Shown here: positions 13,744 through 26,567 of the stretch, in pieces | How positions within the stretch are numbered: position 1 is the first letter of the stretch | How the letters are laid out: each line of letters starts with the position of its first letter | Source: Amblyornis subalaris | Taxonomy: Eukaryota; Chordata; Aves; Passeriformes; Ptilonorhynchidae | Length of the DNA stretch: 64,000 nucleotides | Assembly: GCA_018881555.1 (NCBI GenBank) | Contig: JACAXG010000111.1 | Span: 248,001 to 312,000, forward strand | Direction of reading: 5' to 3' | Made by a program: the position numbers and the translations under genes | Notes under the pieces: generated by a model | Seen by the model: the letters and a program-made list of their open reading frames with translations, nothing else | Database searches by the model: none | What the model was told of the DNA's origin: nothing

Positions 13744-14860
13744 TGTCCTGGTTTGAGAGACAGGTGTCTGTCAAGGAAGGTGGGAAACCTTCCTGGGATA
13801 GAGAGGATGACCCTCCTCCCTCCAAATTATTATACCCTTGAAATTATGGGGCTCTCAGGCAAAGATGTGGGAAAAAGAATAACAGTTCTTTACTAGGATT
13901 ATATATCTATATATAACAAGACACAAACAGCAACAATAAGAGAACAGACAAACCAGAAACAGTCTTTTCTCTGTCATTGGGCGATTCCCTGTTGGGGCAG
14001 AGAGGCTGCGGTGACTCCCCACGGCTGCAGGGGGTGCTGTGGCATAAGCGCGGCAACCTCTCCACGTGGCAGTGGCAGCTCAGGTGAGTGGGAGAGGGGA
14101 GATCGCTCCCGGTGCAAACCCACGGGGCAGCAGCCCGTCTGCACCAACCTCAGCAGCGGACAGCGGGCAGCAGGCAGCGGGCAGCAGACAGGCAGAGTTG
14201 ACTGGGGAGCGATGGACCTCGGTATCACCCACCGAGCGGCCAGGAGAAGGCAGAACAGCAGAGATGAGCAGACCCCGGCGCTGATCCACATGCAGCAGAA
14301 CCCGGGCTGGCGGCAGAGACGGCAGAGGCGAGCAGCTCCAGGCGGCAACAGTTCCAGCGTAACACTGCACCCTGTGCTGCAACAGGACCCCTGCGGAGAT
14401 GTCACAGTGCAGCAGTGCTCTGGAGTGAGCAGGCGGAGACGTCACAACGCAGCAGCATTCTCAGAGCAAAACCAGCACTCACTGGAAACACGACCGTCCT
14501 CACCAAAAGCCAAGCCAAGAAGAGACCAAGCCCAGCCTCCACCCCTTCTCACTAAAGTCTTGAAAGTCTTTTGCCCTCTCACGATGATAAGCTGCAACCT
14601 CTGGGAAGCAGTCCCCTGACCAATGCTCCCAGCTCTTGTTTCTCTAACTGGGGAAATTATTGTGGCATGTGGGTTGGGCAGGCAACTTCTTTTGTCCTTA
14701 AGTATCACCCATTCTGGGTGATCATTGTGGCATGTGGGTGGGCAGGCAACTTTCTTTTGTCCTTAAGTATTGCCCATTAGTTCTAGGGCAACCCTTCCCC
14801 GCAGCCACAGGTCTCCCTTCTAGATGGAGAAAAAAAAATTCATTTGTTGAACCCGTAACA
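13744..14860. repeat. Solo LTR, family A, copy 2, with 5-bp target duplication
   Basis: The element starts TGTCCTGG and ends CCGTAACA, and is flanked on both sides by acttg (13739-13743 and 14861-14865). It is 1,117 bp long with no internal genes between the ends, so it is a solo LTR left by recombination. Near the right end a 55-bp segment is tandemly duplicated (14659-14713 and 14724-14778, period 65), as enhancer repeats in U3 often are. Together with TATA-rich sequence near the left end, this favours transcription on the minus strand, but I leave the strand open. Confidence 0.9.
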
Positions 14861-16362
14861 ACTTGTCAGTCATTCTTCACCATAATAATCTGCAGAGGTT
14901 TTAAAAAATCTGGTGATCAGTAGGTTCTCATTGAATCAATAAAAGAACTCTGATAATTGTTTCAAGTGCAGAGCTGCTACACTGCAGACTATATGCAAGT
15001 CCTCCATTTTCCAGGTTCAGTGACCTAGAAACTAGAACTCTAGTGCTAAGAGAGGGACTTGAAATGTCAGGAGTTTCAATATAGCGAATGCAATGGAGAA
15101 TACACAGAGCTTTTCTCATGTAGCTTGATGCTTACATTTATATTTTACTTCGTAAAAGGATCTCCAGCAAAACACTCTCTTTTTTTTTTGTTCTCTCTCT
15201 GTAAGGAATAAGTAAGAAGCAGCTCTATAAGGGAAAACTGAAAGAAGGTATTAAAGCACAGTAATCAGGCAGTTTTGAGGTTTCTCAGGTAATGATATAC
15301 ATTTATATGTTTTCAAGCCCCAGGCTTACAGCTGACCTTTATTCCTGGTAGGCATTGGAAGAGAAATATTATGAAAATTGCTGACATGTAATTCAGATGT
15401 GTTGACTCTACAAGTTTGTATGTTCTCATGAAAAGTCTGATTCAACTTATGTTGATACATTCAAGCTACCTTTCTGCTAACTAATATGTGTGCTAAGGTT
15501 AAGCACAAAGGTTGGCATGGTTCACTGCTGGAGTGTTTGGTCAGGATCAGTATTACAACCCATACTTTACTTCAATTTCAATGAATTATCAGTACCTGAG
15601 TTTGCAAACCTGAATCTTGCTTTGTACTTCTGCCTGCTGTTAGGCTTTTGGCTGCCCTAACAACATACCCCTAAACTGATTAATGATGGAGTAACATCAC
15701 GCTCCTGACAACCTCTGCCTGTTTGTCAGTCTCAGCATTGGCACTATAGTAAGTACTCCTTCCCCCACAATCAACCAGCAAACATTTCTTCCTTGCGGAG
15801 ATCCACCACAGATAAATTTCTGCTACTGTAATGAGTGCCACAGCCTTAGGCTGCTCTTTATTCCAAGACACTTCATATTGCAAAGCTTTCTCCATCATGT
15901 CAGGATGATTTCTTGCTTTATCCAGAGAGGTGGTGGCATAAAACCAGTGACCTCTGGAAAAGGATACAGTGAGACGTATTGTGCATACTCAGCACATCCC
16001 CAAAAGTATTTGTGAAATCAAAGGGAAAAAAGCTAAAGAGAAAATGAGCTACATGGCCTGAAGTATTGTTGAAACTACAGATGTTCTTACTGCGCTACGC
16101 AGTTTTCTTTATATCAACAGATGAGAAACTCTGTTTACTAGACAAACCATTTCCTGTAGTAGCATACAGAAGCTGCTATCACTCTGCAAACTATATCACA
16201 CCCTTATCACATCACCAGTTAGATCTATGCAGATCTGTGAGAGTCACTCTGAAGCCTCCACACACCTGTGCAGCTGAGCCAGGATGAGGAAACAGTGACA
16301 CTTTGCAAAGTAAAAATCAGTGAACAGAAGTTAAGGGAAAATATTAGCTTTTTTATTAAATT
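14861..16362. other. Intronic sequence, nothing recognised
   Basis: Unique sequence. A minus-strand frame at 15680-15898 (72 codons, open somewhat further upstream) shows no family I recognise. Confidence 0.5.
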
Positions 16363-17262
16363 ACAGAACAGGCGATATTGGAAAGGATCTTTGGAGATCA
16401 TCTAGTCCATTCCTCCCCCTCAAGCTTGGTAAGCTTCAGCAAGTTGCTTAGCTCTGGGTCTGGTCAGGAGTTGAATATCTCCAAGGATGGACACTATACA
16501 GTCTCTCTGAACAACCTGTTCCACTGTTCAAATGAACTAACATTTTTTCCTATGTTTAAACGACATACGTATGTCAATGGGGGCTCGTTGCCTCTGGTTC
16601 TGTCTATGAGCACCACTGAAAAGAGCCTGGCTCCACCTTCTTGTCCCTTTGAATATTTATATACATTGATAAGGCACTCCGAGTCTTCTCTTCTAAAAGC
16701 AAATACTCCCAGCTCTCTCAGACTTTCCTTGTAGGAGAGATGCTTCAGTCCTTTAATAATTTTTGTGGCCCTTGAATAAACTCTCTCCAGTATGTCCATA
16801 TCTCTCTTGTACTGGGGAGACCAGAATGGAACTCAGCACTCCAAGTGTAGCATCAACAGTGCAGAGGAGAGGGACAGAACTACCTCCCTGTAGCTGCTGA
16901 CAACACTGTTCCTAATGCAGCCCAGGGTGCCTTTAGTCTTTGTGGCTGTATTGGCACATTGCTGGCTCTGCAAACCTGCTTTCCGGCTGCTTGAGCCTCA
17001 GGCTGTGCTGGTGCCTGGAGCTGTTCTTTCCCAGGTGCAGGACGTGGCACTTTCCTTTCCTGAAATCAATAAGGTACCTGTCAGATCATATCTCCAGTTT
17101 GTTGAGGTCCCTCTGGACTGGAGCACGGCCATTTGATATCTCAACCTGTCCTTCCATTTTTGTATTTTCTACAAATTTTTTGAGGGTGCTCTTGATCCCA
17201 TCACCCAGACCATTAATGAAATTGTTAAACACTATTGATGACTCTATTTATCCAGTTGCACT
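16363..17262 (-). mobile_element. CR1 LINE fragment, antisense, old
   Basis: This is a CR1 copy on the minus strand. The frame at 16494-16799 encodes a CR1 reverse transcriptase C-terminus (DILERVYSRATKIIKGLKHL, then SYKESLRELGVFAF). The plus strand carries typical CR1 reverse-complement phrases such as tctgaacaacctgttccactg and aaggtacctgtcagatcatatctcc. The right part, to about 17262, covers more upstream reverse transcriptase sequence with stops. Divergence is high and the left boundary (near 16363) is approximate. Confidence 0.88.
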
Positions 17263-18017
17263 TTGAACCAACCCTTTCATACTTCTTTGGAAACTCCAAT
17301 TTTCTACTTCAAGGTTGTGAAGGTCACATTTTCAGATGCATAATTGGCAACTTTTTTTTTCCATAGACAGGATTTTTGGAAAGATTTTAGTTCAACCTTC
17401 AGAAAAAGTCTGTCATGTTTGGTTTTGGAAGCTACTGGTGGTTTTGAAGATGCCAAATGTTTTTTATCATATTTTATAACATTATCAATAAAGGTCTTAC
17501 CGCCCTAGAATTTTCAAAGATCATATATAAGATGATAGCTATAACTATTAAGTATTTCCTTTTCAATTTGTCTGAAGAATACTTTTGACCCTTCCCTCCT
17601 TTTTGTCTGTTTACTGTCCTTTTGTTGCATTTCAAGGTTTGTGTGGAGACTGCTGCTGCCTAAAAACTGATTCACCAGATGAAGAGCAATAAATTTTACT
17701 ATGCATTACACATGTGAGATAGAATTCAGCTTCCTTAAGCAAAGAAGCTTTATGCCATATATACCAAATAGAGAAAGGATATGTCTGAGGGCAATATAAA
17801 ACATCCATGTTAGCCTAAAGTAAACACCGCAGAGTACCTGATGGTTCTCTGCTGTGTATATGATGTTTGTAAATATATTCCTATTAAATTGGGGGTGTTG
17901 ATTCAGTATTACATGGAAATGGTATGTGAGTGGAGATGAATTTCTGACCGTTGAGAAAAAATATTCCGTACTTGTCCTGGTAAGAAGGAATGCTAAAGGA
18001 AACATTGAATTGAAGTA
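17263..18017. other. Intronic sequence; right end is an LTR target duplication
   Basis: Unique AT-rich sequence. The last five bases, aagta (18013-18017), are the left copy of the target site duplication of the neighbouring LTR. Confidence 0.6.
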
Positions 18018-19083
18018 TGGGTTGGTTTTGCAGGGCCTGGTTTTTGGTAGCGGGGAGGCCACAGAGGTGGCTTCTGTGAGAATCTGCTAGAAGCTTCCAC
18101 CATGTCCAGCAGAGCCAATCCCTGATGGCTCTGATGATGAATGTGCTGCTGAACAAAGCTGGGCCAGTTAGAGATGATGGTAACACCTCTGTGATAACAT
18201 ATTTAAGAAGAAATCATAACAAAGTTCGGGGCGCAGCTGTAATTTTCCAACTAGAGAGACGTAGGAGTGAGAATATGTGAGAGAAATGACAATGGAGACA
18301 CCAAGGTCAGTGCAGAAGGAGGAGGATGAGGTGCTCCAGGAGCCAGAGCCGAAATGTCCCTGCAGCCTGCGGTGAGGACCACAGTGAGGCAGTTGTCCCC
18401 CTGCAGCCCACAGGGGTCCACGAGGGATGCTGAGATCCACTCGCAGCCCGTGGGGGAGGTGTGCACGCCGGAGCGGGTGGATACCAGGACGCTGTGATCC
18501 AGAGGAAGTCCCAGTGGAGAGAGAGGCCTTGCTTGCAGGCTGGAGCAGCCGTCCTTGGAGTACTGCACCCCCTGCCAGAGTGACCCACGCCGCAGCGGTT
18601 TTGGGAGGACTGTCTGCCCGTGGGATGGACTCACGCTGCAGCAGTTTTGGGAGGGCTGCTGCTCCTGAGAGTGGACCCACGCTGGGGAAGTTCGCGGAGA
18701 ACTGTCTCCCGTGGGAAGGACCCGATGGTGCTGCAGGGAAAAGACTCCTCTCCCTGAGCAGTGGCAAGAAGATCTTGGGTGATGAACTGACCAAAACCCC
18801 CACCTCGTCTCCCTGCACCGTCGGTGGGAAGGAGGGAGGAGTTGGAGGAAGAAAATGGTGTCTTTAAGGGCTTATTTTACTCCTCATTCTTTTACTCTGA
18901 TCTTGTTAGTAATAAATTCACTTTAAATCATTAAGTAGAGCCTGTTTTTTTCTCCCGGTCCTCATCTCAACTCATTAACCCTTTGTTAAATTCTCTCTCC
19001 TCTGTCCGGTTGCAGAGCAGAGGAGAGTGAGTGAGCAGGCCTTTCATGGGTGCCTGGCATTTGGCCAGTGTCAAATCATGACA
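18018..19083 (+). repeat. ERVL-like solo LTR, sense to TRPM3, exact 5-bp target duplication
   Basis: A 1,066-bp LTR starting TGGGTTGG and ending ATCATGACA, flanked by identical aagta (18013-18017 and 19084-19088). I recognise the layout of a very abundant passerine ERVL-type LTR. It has the ggtagcggggaggcc opening and an array of degenerate repeats built on gacccacgctg and cccgtggga (about 18410-18720). The poly(A) signal aataaa (18911-18916) is followed by a T-rich tract and a U5 ending in the tgtcaaatcatgaca terminus. Short open frames inside are by-products of the GC-rich repeats. It could supply a sense poly(A) signal inside the TRPM3 intron. Confidence 0.88.
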
Positions 19084-22000
19084 AAGTATCCAGCAAACAA
19101 AACTTTTGCAGGCTCCACACTTCAGTGGCAATCTGCTGTAGCATAAATTATTTAGAGCAGCAGAGTTCTACTTATCAGGAAACACGTGAAATGGGTGAAA
19201 AGCTAGTGAGCTAACAGGTGAAAAGAGCTTTTAGCTAGAAGTGGAGAAAATAACTAGATGCTTAAAGAATCAGTAAGCCATGTACAGTGCCTCTTTCCTG
19301 GACTCACGTTAGGCTCTATTTGTTGCTATAGTGCATATGGGATCCATGTAATGCTTGCATAGCAAGGTCTCTTCTGTCACAGAAACTGTCCTGGGCTAAT
19401 GAGTGCAAGGTATATGAGATACAGTCATGATCTGGATTTCATGTTCTTTTCAGGATAATACAATCAATAGACTCAGAACTTGGGTAGGTCATTAGGCGAC
19501 TTTCATCTGGAGTGATTTCAAATATTGCATATTTTAATCTCTTTATTCAAGTGCAACCAATGATGTGTCTAGATTTTTATAAGTTTTAATATCCCCTTCT
19601 TGGAGTATATGTATACTGTATATGTATATACATATTTTGTATGTATCATACATATAGTATATATGCCTCTTTCTTATGACATATCCACTCCTAGCATGGC
19701 ATGTGAACAGATTTCTACCCGACCAAGTTGCTTAGTATTGAAGAAATTTTTTTTAAAAGCCATATGTGTCAGTGCGTATTTATGGTATTTCATGTGGGCA
19801 CATATAATGATGTGTCTCCCATAATGTGGGACCCGGCAGTGCCACAGATGTATCTCTGTGAAACATTTCTTGCCTCCAGTGGGATTCCTATTGTAGACTG
19901 AGCTTTTGCTTTGTTGTGATGTGTTAAAATAGAAAAGAATGTATTAGCAATGTTTATGCATGCCCAGGGCATAAACATTGAAATACACAAGTATCATATT
20001 AGAAGTCCCTGAAAACTGGCTGTAACCCCAGGCCTTTGTGTAAGATCTTTTACAGCATAAGAGAGCTGAGCTAATAGGAATACTTCTATAGCATGAAACA
20101 GCTGATCTAATAGAAATTCAAGGCCAAAGAAGATGATGAGTGTTGTCCAGTTAGAAATAAATTGCATGGATAGACGTGACTGTGTGTTTGTTAAGGGGAT
20201 GAATGTCTGTAACAACAAATGACTGTCATATGTACAGGGACTGGCAAGAAGAAAGCAAGGTGCAACCGGAAGAAATTGACCGAGACAGATATATCCAATA
20301 GAGGTTTTGGGAGAGAGATTTGTGGCTCAAACAGGTTGATATGGCTGTTAACAAAGAAATCAGATTGCAAGGTAACATTTTTATAATATGGCATCAGTGG
20401 AAATAGATGAAGATCAAGTTCTAATATTCATTTTGGTGCTGTCAGTGCAATCTTGTGTTCCTACTCTCCACTTCTGCTTGTTTATCTATTCACTGTCTAG
20501 ACTAGGCTGAGCTCTGAGTCCTTGTATTTGTGTATGAAGTGCCTGCAACAACTAGATTCTGTTTTCAGACAGTGGTCCTATGAGTTAATGCAATCTAAAT
20601 TATTAATAATTCAATTAATATTGCATAGCTAAATTCCTACACTTTAGACATGATGCTTCCTGTCTATAAGGCTTTCAAGAAACAGTATCCCCAGCTTACT
20701 GAGGAACGAATGGGAGACAAGCTGTTTTGCTCAGTGTAGCAGAAGAAATCAACCAGAGAAACTGGCTCCCAGCACTATTTTTGAGTGGCAAGAGGCACAG
20801 ATGTGCTTTTCAGAAGATACTGCTTGTTGTATGCTCCTTCCTTGACAAGACTGCTTTAATTTTGAAACAGTCTAAAAAGAGCTAGTAAGTTTTTACTTTT
20901 TTCTACTCTTCAAGTAATGGAAATAGTATCTGTCAGACCAAATATCACTGAACCATTGACCATCTTCCACTTTCACTACTGTATTGCAGATGATGATGAT
21001 CACTAGAGAATGATATATTTTAAAGTGTTATTTGGTAAGAAAATGTTTTGTAGGGGTTTTTTTAAGTCATCTGAGAAAACTAATGAGTTACAGGAAAATA
21101 AAACAGAAACTCTTATGAGTTTCTTTCTTCCAGAATCTCTCATATTTTGGATGTCAGTTTCAGAATGAAAGGAAAATTATTGTAGATGATACAAGGTGTT
21201 ACTATTAAACACCATATTTTTATGCCCCCAAATTGCAAATGTTATTTGTAAACTGTTATATCTGTTTGGTTCTTATCATTGTAGAGACCAAATAAAGAAG
21301 GCCCTGAATAGTTTCAAGCTGCTAGGGTTTGCTTGATGATTTCTTAAACTATTATTTATGATGAATGTATGTTTTCCTGTCATCAGTTGATGTGGATATA
21401 AATGGAATCTGCAAATGGAAAGTGCAAAGAAAGAAAGGCAAAGCATTCTTAGTTCAATAAGCACATTGACAGGGGAGAAGGAATAAGAGTAAAGCATACA
21501 TATATTCATATGCAATTTTCAGTGCTTTTTTTTAATGAAGTATTATATTGATTAGGCTACAAAAGCACTACTATTTTATATAAAATGAGAAAGACAGGAT
21601 GTTACTTTTTTCCAGTGCTTTGGCCATAGTCTTCAGAATGCTGTAAATTATTAAGGCCTGAATTACTCATAATTTTCGCCTAAAAAAGCAGGGAATTATG
21701 TATTTGCTCAACTTAAGAGTTCCATTGTTTCCAGAGCAACTAATGATAGACATTTTTCAATTAGCAAATTCAAGAAAGGATAGATATTTCAAGTGAACAA
21801 TTTACTTATTTTTCCATGAGAAAGGACTTATACAACAAATGAAGTAGATATACAGAAGATGATGTGCAGTGCGTTTGCATTACCCACCCTGACTTCAGAT
21901 AGTGAAAATCTCATAAAGACAACTACAGTTTAAAACTTGATTTTCGCTGTCTCATTTTATATAATTGCTCTTATAATTTTATTTTATTTTTTCAGAAAAT

Positions 22001-22484
22001 GATTAGTCTTGACAGAGATTCTAGTCTCTGTACCAAAATGGTAGAGAAAACTGAAAGACTGGGTAGGGCAAATTTTTCTGTGGTTTCCGGTTCCTCCTCT
22101 ATTTTTATACACTTCTGGCATATAGAAGCCATTAGTTTCTTATGATGGGACACGAGGGCACTTTCCCAGTGGTCAAATAACGGAGGTTATGTGTAAGGAT
22201 GAAAATGTTTGCAGACTTGCCAACATTGGTCAAAAGTCTCAATGATACACTACTGTTGGAGAACTTCCTGTGAATAGAAAGATCTGGAAGCGGATGGTGA
22301 AATTGTTTCAAGAAAGTTATTGGAGGAAGTTATTGGATATTTAATTTTTTTTTTTGGATGAGGGAGTTCATTACATCCCATGAAGAAATCTTTAAGTGTT
22401 GTTTCGATAACATCAGTTCTAGGTCCTGTATCTCTTTGCCAAAAGAAATCCTAGGGCAAAGCTTTCGTTTGAAGACAGTCCTCT
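19084..22484. other. Intronic sequence with one hairpin
   Basis: Unique AT-rich sequence with TATG-rich patches near 19600-19660 and a perfect 12-bp inverted repeat at 19948-19980. No gene seen. Confidence 0.55.
19948..19980. repeat. Perfect 12-bp inverted repeat (hairpin, 9-nt loop)
   Basis: The left arm caatgtttatgc (19948-19959) and right arm gcataaacattg (19969-19980) are exact reverse complements around a 9-nt spacer. It is too short for a typical pre-microRNA. Confidence 0.85.
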
Positions 22485-23578
22485 TGTCCTGGTTTGAAGG
22501 ACAGGTGTCTGTCAAGGAAGGTGGGAAACCTTCCTTGGATAGAGGATGACCCCCCTCCCTCCTCCGAATTACTATACGTTTGAAATTACAGAGCTCTCAG
22601 GCAAAGATGTGGTAAAAAGAGTAACAGTTCTTTACTAGGGTTATATATCTATATATATAGATATATAACAAGACAGTTAAATGGCAACAATAAGAGAACA
22701 GACAAACCTCGTAACAGTCTTTTGTCTGTCATTGGGCGATTCTCCGTTGGGGCAGAGAGGCCGTGGTGACTCCCCCACTGCTGCAGGGGGCGCTCTGGCG
22801 AGCAGGAGAGGGAGAGGGGAGACCGCTCCTGGTGCAAACTCCCAGGGCAGCAGCCTGTCTGCACCAACCTCGGCAGCGGGCAGCAAGCAGCGCAGGCAGG
22901 CAGGGTTGACTGGGGAGCGATGAACCTCGGTATCATCCACCGAGGGGCCAGAGGAAGGCAGGAACAGCAGAGACGAGCATAGCCCGGTGCTGACCAACAT
23001 GGAGCAGAAACCCAGGCTGGTGGCAGAGATGGCAGAGGCGAGCAGCTCCAGGCGGCGACCGGTTACAGCATAACGCTGCACGCTGTGCTGTGGCGGGACC
23101 CTCGTGGATATGTCACAGTGTATCCGTGCTCTGGAGCAAGCGGGTGGAGATGTCACAGGGTAGCAGTGTTCCCAGAGCGAAACCGGCACTCACTGCTGAC
23201 ATGACCACCCAACACTGAGCAGAGAAGAAAGCAGCGAGCCCGGTCTCCACCCACCTCTTGCCAAAGTCTCGAAAAGTCCCCCTTCATCTCTCGCGATGAT
23301 AAGCTGCAGCCTCTGGAGAAACAATCCTCTTGCCAATAGTTCCAGCTCTTTGTTTCTTTAATTGGGGAAATTGTCCTGGCCTCTAGGTTGGGCAAGCGAT
23401 CCCTTTTGTCCTTAAGTATCGTCCGTTCTTGGTGATCAGTGTGGAATGCGGTTGGACAGACAACTTTCTTTGTTCTTAAGTATCGCTCGTTAGTTCCCGG
23501 CCAGCCCCTCCCCACCTACACAGCCTCCCTGCTACATGGGGGAAAGAAAAGAAATTTTCATTTGTCAAACCCAGAACA
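22485..23578. repeat. Solo LTR, family A, copy 3, with exact 5-bp target duplication
   Basis: The element runs from TGTCCTGG to CCAGAACA, 1,094 bp, flanked on both sides by cctct (22480-22484 and 23579-23583). It aligns along its whole length with the LTR at 13744, including the gacaggtgtctgtcaaggaa opening and the GC-rich middle. The right-hand tandem segment with gtccttaagtatcg is present twice (about 23366-23494). No internal genes remain. Confidence 0.92.
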
Positions 23579-25239
23579 CCTCTAAACCACTATTATCATG
23601 TCAAATATGTCTTCCAGATATATTTTGATAACTTCTGGGAATTAACTGAGTTTGGAGAGTTTACTGTAATTGATATTTATTATTTGTAAAAAGTGACATT
23701 TATATTGCTATTGTGTATTTATCTCAGGATGAAAAGTAGGTCATGGTAAAAAGAAAAAATCAAACCCAATAGCTATCTTTGTGCATATCTCTTAAGAGAT
23801 CAAGGTCTACTTGTCCATGGAAATCCTGCTTAAAACACAAGTGACAGTTGCCTTTGGAATGTGAAGAATTTTTTTTGCAGTTGATCATCTTTGTTAACTC
23901 AGTACTCCTCTCCTGCATTGTAATAGAAACCCTCACTCATACAGGGCTGCCCTGTGCCTAAATGAATGTCTGCCTCCCCAGCTGTGTTTGGTAGACATAA
24001 AGATGCATCTGCACCATCACAGAAAGGCTGGAGAAAAAATCATCAGGAGTGGATTGTCCACTATATTTCACACATCAAAAAGCATCATTATTCGTGCTCG
24101 TAACAAAACATAAACTATGTATTGCCAGAATTGTGCCTACTGTGTTCACTTAGTAGGGGAATATATTACAATCCACAAAGCAGAGCAGCAGAGCTATAAG
24201 AATCCATGGTGATTGTTGTTCATATAAAAGTTCGTTAATTTTTGTTTAATCCCTCCCCTGTGCTCACCTTTGTCTTTGTCAGTGAATGTAACTATAAAAA
24301 TGCTTAAAATCCCAGATTCGTTTGGAGATGTTTTTATTTTGCACTCTAATTAGTTGATTGCATTGAACATTAGATTTTTTCTGTAAAGAGGATTAATCTA
24401 GCTGAACCCCTCCAACTCCACCTGAAGCACCACCACTGGTGAAAGCTGGTGGAAAAACTGCATCACCATAATTTTCCCACAGAAATACACTTCAATTTCT
24501 ATCTGCACAGTGGAACAGTCAAATACTGTAGATTGAAAGGGTTACCATGCAAGCAGAAGCAGGGCAAACCTATGGTTCATCAGACTATAAGCTGGTTAGC
24601 AATTAAAGGCAAACTGGGATGCATAAGGAATATTACATTATTTCTTCAAATAAATCACACTACCAAAATAGTTTTCAGCTCTTCCTGTTCCCAAATAAAC
24701 AAGGAGACTGAAGCTGTTTCAGTGAATATAATCAGACCACCTAGTTTTATTAAAAAGCAGACAAATTATTGAAAATAGAAAAGGTTGAATGTAAGTATCC
24801 AGTACAAATGTCTACTTTTCAATTCTGAACATTTGGGTTATACAGTGTAGTGGAACAGACAGCACATTATATGGTGTATTCTAAGTTGTATAGAAGAGAT
24901 AGAGGAAGGAGATGATAAATGTTATGTAAAACTTGTGGAAAAAAATCAGCTAAATAGTACTAAACATAAATTTTCTTTAAGAGTACTTTTAAATATGTCC
25001 TTTTTCTGCTTAAAGATAGGCTAGAAAATCGTTTTTAAAGTAACTGAAATTTTAGTCATGAAGAGCACAGACATATTCTTCAGAAAATAATTTGTCTGAT
25101 TTAGAAATGCCTTCACCTGAAGAGACTGTTCTTCCGTGTGGGAGAATTAGATTGACCTAATAAGGGTATTTAAAGATTGTTTATAAATCTTGGCTTCTGA
25201 CTGATACACTAAGCACAAGCTCTTATATGCCAAACTACT
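23579..25239. other. Intronic sequence, nothing recognised
   Basis: AT-rich unique sequence. The open frame at 24449-24772 has no recognisable product. Confidence 0.55.
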
Positions 25240-25640
25240 CAAGCCATGTGAATAAACGACCCAGACCCCAAGTGGGAATGAGTTATAAAAATTTTATTGA
25301 GAATAGAAAAAAATCAGTAAAGCAAAAGGGTTGGCCCCAGGCATTTGGCAGGGTGCCAGAAAGCGCACTCGAAATGTCGTGGTTCTGTCTTTTAAGTTCT
25401 TGGCATTGCATAGTCATTTTTAATTTTACATAGTTCCGTCTTAAGCCACTCCTTTTGGCCCCAGTGTGGTTGGTCCCTATGGTCAGGCGAATCTGTGGTT
25501 TGACTTCATTGCTTTTATAGTTAGGCTCGCGTTTAAAAGTTCATTCCTTTGTATAGTTAAGTCTGCGTTCGAATTCCATTCCTTTCATGGTGCCTTCCCG
25601 TGAATCCATATTATAACATAAGTAAGTTACAAAATTCTAT
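25240..25640 (-). repeat. Probable solo LTR or LTR fragment, ends unresolved
   Basis: On the minus strand a TATA-type motif (ctataaaag, about 25512-25520) is followed about 230 bp later by a poly(A) signal (aataaaat, about 25286-25293). The composition between is less AT-rich than the flanks. That is the promoter and polyadenylation spacing of an LTR. I could not find matching TG...CA ends or a target duplication, so the boundaries are approximate and a decayed or partial copy is likely. Confidence 0.45.
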
Positions 25641-26535
25641 TATTCCAGCGAAAGTTAATTTTACAATTAAGCTGTTGTAACATTACCTGTTTTATAATCA
25701 TGTCTTTATTACTTATGTTATTTATTCTAATATTAAACCAATATTATGATATTGAATTATTAATTACATGCATATGGTTATACAATACATATCATATTAA
25801 ACAATATTTGCGAAAGCCAATTCCAATTTCTGTTAATTTGTTTCTCACACATGGATTTTAAATTTATTGGACATACAACTGTCTTACTATCAGCATGTAA
25901 AAGAGAAACAACCAGAGCACAAGCTGCATTTGGTCCTTTTGCTTTTTGCAGAGCAAAAAAGACCATTGGTTTGCTATTTATTTTCATGTGTGAAAAGTTA
26001 AAACCCGCAATATGACCTAGGGAGACCAGGAAAGGCATTTGGAAGCCTGTTGTTTAAAGAAGCACTGATAATGCACCATACTTATAAATTTTCCTTGATG
26101 TTTTGTAGGAGTAACATTGAGAATCCTTCATATGCTTTATGTAGTTGATTCTGTTTGCTGCCTGATGACCAAACCCTGGTACATATTTAACTACAGACTC
26201 ACAGTCACTGGTGAGAGTCTTGCCTCTGTCAGGACTGAAGGTTACAATTACAAAGGTCTGTATTTATTACCTTAGGAAATATCTACTGTTCAAAATTAGA
26301 AGTTATTAACGTCACACCATAACCAGTCTCCTTCAAGGAAGTTATATTCTCCTCTACACAAATGTATACAGGGCTGAAGATATAATTGGAGATAGGTACC
26401 CAGTTTTCCAGAGAAAACTCCATTACTGTAATGCATGAACACTGCTCTTTTTGCTGGTTTGGCTGTCTCATGATTGCATATTGCCAACGTTAGTCTGCTG
26501 TTCTATGGACTACCAACTCAGGCCTGCACAGGTGC

Positions 26536-26567
26536 ACGCGTGTGTGTGCGTGCGTGTGTGTGTGTTT
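26536..26567. repeat. (TG)n microsatellite, interrupted
   Basis: An alternating GT/GC run, with CG interruptions in its first half. Confidence 0.9.

Noticed and set aside
14011..14619. 202-codon frame and overlapping frames on both strands
   Set aside because: They lie wholly inside a GC-rich solo LTR, whose low stop-codon density produces long chance frames. The same applies to frames at 5151-5787, 18168-18867 and 22677-23189.
15680..15898. 72-codon minus-strand frame considered as a processed pseudogene
   Set aside because: I could not match it to any protein family; the upstream frame closes soon after, and there is no poly(A) trace.
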